Shown here: piece after piece, positions 3,382-6,063 of the stretch | Position numbering within the stretch: the stretch's first letter is position 1 | Layout of the letters: every line of letters begins with the position of its first letter | Origin: Planctomycetota bacterium | GTDB lineage: Bacteria > Planctomycetota > Planctomycetia > Pirellulales > S012-138 | NCBI GenBank assembly: GCA_026982835.1 | Contig: JALSGI010000078.1 | Location: 1 to 6,063, forward strand | Direction of reading: 5' to 3' | DNA: 6,063 bases | The notes under the pieces: generated by a model | Seen by the model: only the letters and a program-made list of their open reading frames with translations | The model's database searches: none | What the model was told of the DNA's origin: nothing | Translations under genes and position numbers: made by a program

Positions 3382-6063
3382 GTGGCTTGCCTGCTGGGAA
3401 CCCTGCTGCTTTTGCAACCCGCGGCAGCCCAGCAAACAAGCAAGCAGGCCCCCCCTGCCGCAGAATCTCCGGCCGTGGAAGACTTGTGGCGGGCCGCCAC
3501 CACCCACTACCGCCACGGCCGCTGGCAACTGGCCGTGCTGGAGTTGCAAGAGCTGGTGGAGAAGCACCCGCAGGCCGCCCGGGCGGCCCAGGCCCAGTTC
3601 CTGCTGGGCGAAGCGCTGGTGCAACTGGGCCGCTACGCCCAGGCCGAAGCCGCCTACCGCCGCTGCTTGCAGCAATCCCACCTGCCCCAGCGATGGCGAC
3701 TCCGCTGCCGCTTCCGCTTGGGGGAGCTGGCCTATTTCCAGGCCCGGCCCCGGCAGGCCCAGCAGTTGCTCCAACAGTTCCTCGGCCAGGCCAAGGACGA
3801 TCCCTGGCTGGCCCAAGCCCACTGGTTGCTGGCCCAGCTGGCTCGCCAACAAGGCTCCTGGCAGCAAGCACAAAAACATCTCCAGCAGCTAATCGACCGC
3901 TTCCCCCAAAGCCCCCTGCAAGACCAGGCCCGAGTGCTGCTGGCCCAACTGTTGTTGGACTCCGGCCAGGTGGAAAAAGCTCTCCGCTACCTGGAAGCAG
4001 TGGCGGGAAAAGAAAACGGCCCCACAGCCTGGCAAGCCCGCTTCCTGCTGGGAAAGCACTACTTTGCCCAAGGCGACTACCCGCAAGCCCGGAAACAATT
4101 CGAGCAACTGCTGGCCCAGCCCAAACTCCCCCCGGCCTGGCGCCAGGTGGCCCAACTGGCCCAGGCCCGATGCCTCCTGGCCACCGCCGAACGGAAACAA
4201 GCCGCTGCCTTGCTCGACGCGTTGAGCCATGGGAAATCGCCCCTGGCCCTGGAAGCCCGCTACTGGATGACCCATCTGCTCCGCAAACAGGGGCGTCTGA
4301 AAGAGGCCCAGCAAAAGCTGATCGAGTTGGCCCAGGCGCTGGACCACGCCGCACCCTCCCCCGGAGAAGAATCGCCGGGTTCCCGGCCTGGGAAGGAGGC
4401 GGGACCGGATGCCTCTCAACAGAACGCCCCCCTGCAAATCACCCCGGCCCGCTGCTGGTTCGAGGCCGCCGTGCTGGCCCACAAAACCGGCCGCGCCGAC
4501 CAGGCCCGACGCTGCTATGCCCTTGCCATCAAAACCGCCGCTGCGGGCGAACCCTGGCCGGCCCAGGCCCGCTGGGGGTTGCTCCGCCTGGCCGTGTCAG
4601 AGGACAAGCGGCACGAGGCCCAAGAAGCCTTCGAGCAACTACTGGCCCAACATGCCGACCAGCCGGAGTTGGTGCAGCGAGGGCTTTGGCACCTGGGGCG
4701 CTTGCTGCTGGAAAAACGCCGCTTTGCCGACGCCTTGCGCCTGGCAAGCCAAGTGGAGGGAAAGCTTGCTTCGGGCACTTCGTGGCAGCCCCAGGCGCTT
4801 CGGGCCTTGGCATTGTGCGGGCAGCGGCAATACGAGCAAGCTCTGAAGCTGCTCGAACCGCTCCTTTCGGCCGGGCAGGAGGCCCAATCCGCTTTACCTG
4901 CGGAAGCGGCGGCCGAGTTGTGGTACACCGCCGGAGTGTGCCATGTGGAACGCCATCGGTGGGACGAAGCGCACCGGGCGTTCGTCCGCGCCCGCCGGGC
5001 CGCCCCGCTGGGTTCGGTGGCCGCCCAAGCCCTGGCCGCCCAAGCACTGGTGGAGGCCCAGCGTGGCCACCCGGCGCAGTGCCGCCGCCTGGTGGAGCAA
5101 TGGCAAGCCCAATTCCCCCAGGCCCGCGAAGCGCTGCCCTGGTTGTTGCGACTGGGGCATCAGCGTTACGAGGCCCGGGACTGGAACGATGCGGCCCGCT
5201 TCTACCGCCTGGCCCTGGCGTGCTCGCAGCCGTGGCAGCAGGTGGCGGCTCGCTCGGGGCTGGCCTGGTCGCTTTGGGAACAAGGGAAGCTGACCGCTGC
5301 GTTGGAACAGTTCCAGCAGGTGGCCGGGCAAAAGGATGTGGATGCCCAGCTGGCCGCCGAAGCAGCCTACATGGCCGGGCTGATCTGCCACCGGCTCCGC
5401 CGTCCCCAGCAGGCCCTGAGACACTGGCAACAACTGGTGGACCAGTTCCCCCGTTCCCGGCATGCTCCCCAAGGGTTGCTGGCCGCCGGGGAGGTGCTGG
5501 AGCAGCTTGGCCGCCCGCAGCAAGCGCTGAAGCGCTACTTGCAAATCGTGAAACAATACCCCCAGGCCCCCCAACGCCCCGCAGCCTTGTTCAACGCCGC
5601 CTGGGTGGCCTGGCAGCAGAACCAACCCCGGCAGGCCCTGGAGCTGATGGAGCAACTCTGCCGCCGGTGGCCCGACCACTTGCTCTGGCCCCAGGCCGCC
5701 CTGCAACTGGCCTACTGGCTCCACGATCAGCGGCAGCCCCAAAAAGCTGCCGCCTGGGCCTCGCGGCTGGTGCGTCGGCCCGAGTGCCCGGATCGCTACC
5801 GGGCTCAGGCCGCCTCCCTGCTGGGGCGAATGGCCGTCGGGGAGAAGCGTTGGGCGGAGGTCCACCGCTGGATGGAAGCCGCGGCGCAGATGGCCCCCGA
5901 AGACAAACTGCGACACCAGGCCCGATTTTGGGTTTGCGAGTCGCTGTACCAGCGGGGGCTTTTCCCCCAGGCACACCGGCAAATCCAGGAGCTTTTGCCC
6001 CAACTGCAACACCCCCCACCGGCATGGATCGCCACGCTGCACTTGCGGCTGGCCCAGTGCTCG
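3382..6063 (+). CDS. Large exported TPR-repeat protein (C-terminus beyond window)
   Basis: The frame is open for 894 codons to the last base with no stop, so the protein is longer than 894 residues. From the GTG at 3382 it begins with a hydrophobic signal-like segment (VACLLGTLLLLQPAAAQQ), then a short Ala/Pro/Gln linker. From about residue 35 onward it is almost continuous helix-turn-helix repeats of TPR type, with Gly/Ala/Tyr/Pro at TPR-like positions. Clear units are YRHGRWQLAVLELQELVEKHP (43-63; shown in part), LGEALVQLGRYAQAEAAYRR, LGKHYFAQGDYPQARKQFEQ and AGEVLEQLGRPQQALKRYLQ. A low-complexity Pro/Gly/Ser linker at 322-356 separates two TPR arrays. Gln, Ala, Leu and Trp are very abundant. 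Such solenoids scaffold protein complexes; the FP-rich unit ends resemble BamD/YbgF-like periplasmic TPRs. Start uncertain: GTG 3382 has AAAGGGG 10 nt upstream but no basic n-region, while an in-frame ATG at 3229 overlaps the lipoprotein gene by 41 bp and would add 51 residues, including Arg next to the hydrophobic core. Confidence 0.87.
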   Translation, partial: MACLLGTLLLLQPAAAQQTSKQAPPAAESPAVEDLWRAATTHYRHGRWQLAVLELQELVEKHPQAARAAQAQFLLGEALVQLGRYAQAEAAYRRCLQQSHLPQRWRLRCRFRLGELAYFQARPRQAQQLLQQFLGQAKDDPWLAQAHWLLAQLARQQGSWQQAQKHLQQLIDRFPQSPLQDQARVLLAQLLLDSGQVEKALRYLEAVAGKENGPTAWQARFLLGKHYFAQGDYPQARKQFEQLLAQPKLPPAWRQVAQLAQARCLLATAERKQAAALLDALSHGKSPLALEARYWMTHLLRKQGRLKEAQQKLIELAQALDHAAPSPGEESPGSRPGKEAGPDASQQNAPLQITPARCWFEAAVLAHKTGRADQARRCYALAIKTAAAGEPWPAQARWGLLRLAVSEDKRHEAQEAFEQLLAQHADQPELVQRGLWHLGRLLLEKRRFADALRLASQVEGKLASGTSWQPQALRALALCGQRQYEQALKLLEPLLSAGQEAQSALPAEAAAELWYTAGVCHVERHRWDEAHRAFVRARRAAPLGSVAAQALAAQALVEAQRGHPAQCRRLVEQWQAQFPQAREALPWLLRLGHQRYEARDWNDAARFYRLALACSQPWQQVAARSGLAWSLWEQGKLTAALEQFQQVAGQKDVDAQLAAEAAYMAGLICHRLRRPQQALRHWQQLVDQFPRSRHAPQGLLAAGEVLEQLGRPQQALKRYLQIVKQYPQAPQRPAALFNAAWVAWQQNQPRQALELMEQLCRRWPDHLLWPQAALQLAYWLHDQRQPQKAAAWASRLVRRPECPDRYRAQAASLLGRMAVGEKRWAEVHRWMEAAAQMAPEDKLRHQARFWVCESLYQRGLFPQAHRQIQELLPQLQHPPPAWIATLHLRLAQCS

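Noticed and set aside
2655..3503. 282-codon minus-strand frame opposite the 192-residue lipoprotein
   Set aside because: It is antisense to a lipoprotein with a good start, ribosome binding site and signal peptide, and shows no domain.
2441..3892. 483-codon plus-strand frame spanning the terminator, the lipoprotein gene and the TPR gene start
   Set aside because: It starts inside the terminator hairpin, overlaps two well-supported genes in another frame, and encodes Pro/Arg-rich low-complexity sequence.
3281..4354. 357-codon minus-strand frame opposite the TPR gene start
   Set aside because: Its Gly/Pro/Ala/Arg-rich composition follows from the GC-rich codons of the TPR gene; it has no domain or plausible start.
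4894..6042. 382-codon minus-strand frame opposite the TPR gene
   Set aside because: The Leu/Gly/Gln-rich product is the reverse complement of a repetitive Gln/Ala/Leu TPR frame, which is itself continuous over 894 codons.
3382..6063. Short DNA repeats such as recurrent CAGGCCCA and GCCCAGG words
   Set aside because: They come from repeated Gln-Ala and Ala-Gln codons in the TPR units, not from a DNA repeat array. There is no regular spacing as in CRISPR or satellite DNA.

Overview
The window looks like part of a planctomycete chromosome, probably from the Pirellulales. The evidence is the very GC-rich DNA with G/C-ending codons, three exported or lipid-anchored proteins of a type I associate with planctomycetes, and a partial small protein resembling a conserved planctomycete hypothetical. 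This placement is recalled family knowledge, not a search result. I see no tRNA, rRNA, CRISPR array, transposase, phage gene or tandem satellite, and no sign of recent transfer.

Layout. Two genes run leftward: a CsgG/TolB-N-like lipoprotein (194-1291) and, about 90 bp downstream, the N-terminal part of a small conserved protein that leaves the window at base 1. A divergent intergenic region of about 430 bp (1292-1720) follows. It is unusually structured, with leader hairpins, a 12-bp direct repeat, a TTTTCC/GGAAAA inverted-repeat cluster, a candidate sigma70-type promoter and six TTGCC/GGCAA half-sites. Three genes then run rightward: a secreted BON-domain protein (1721-2422) closed by a clear intrinsic terminator (2444-2484), a lipoprotein of unknown function (2691-3269), and a very large exported TPR-repeat protein (3382 to beyond 6063). 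The TPR frame stays open to the last base, so its C-terminus is missing.

How the genes may work together. All four well-covered proteins carry an export signal or signal-like hydrophobic N-terminus, and two look lipid-anchored. The domains present (BON, CsgG/TolB-N-like, TPR) are common in cell-envelope assembly and maintenance, so an envelope-biogenesis locus is the simplest reading. This is inference: no enzyme or pathway marker fixes a specific function. The strong terminator after the BON gene and the hairpins before the TPR gene suggest the three rightward genes are at least partly separate transcription units.

I did not find convincing evidence of a new defence, mobile or biosynthetic system. 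The most interesting material is the non-coding DNA of 1292-1720 and 2530-2575, which share a TTTTCC/GGAAAA motif, and the unresolved start of the TPR protein.
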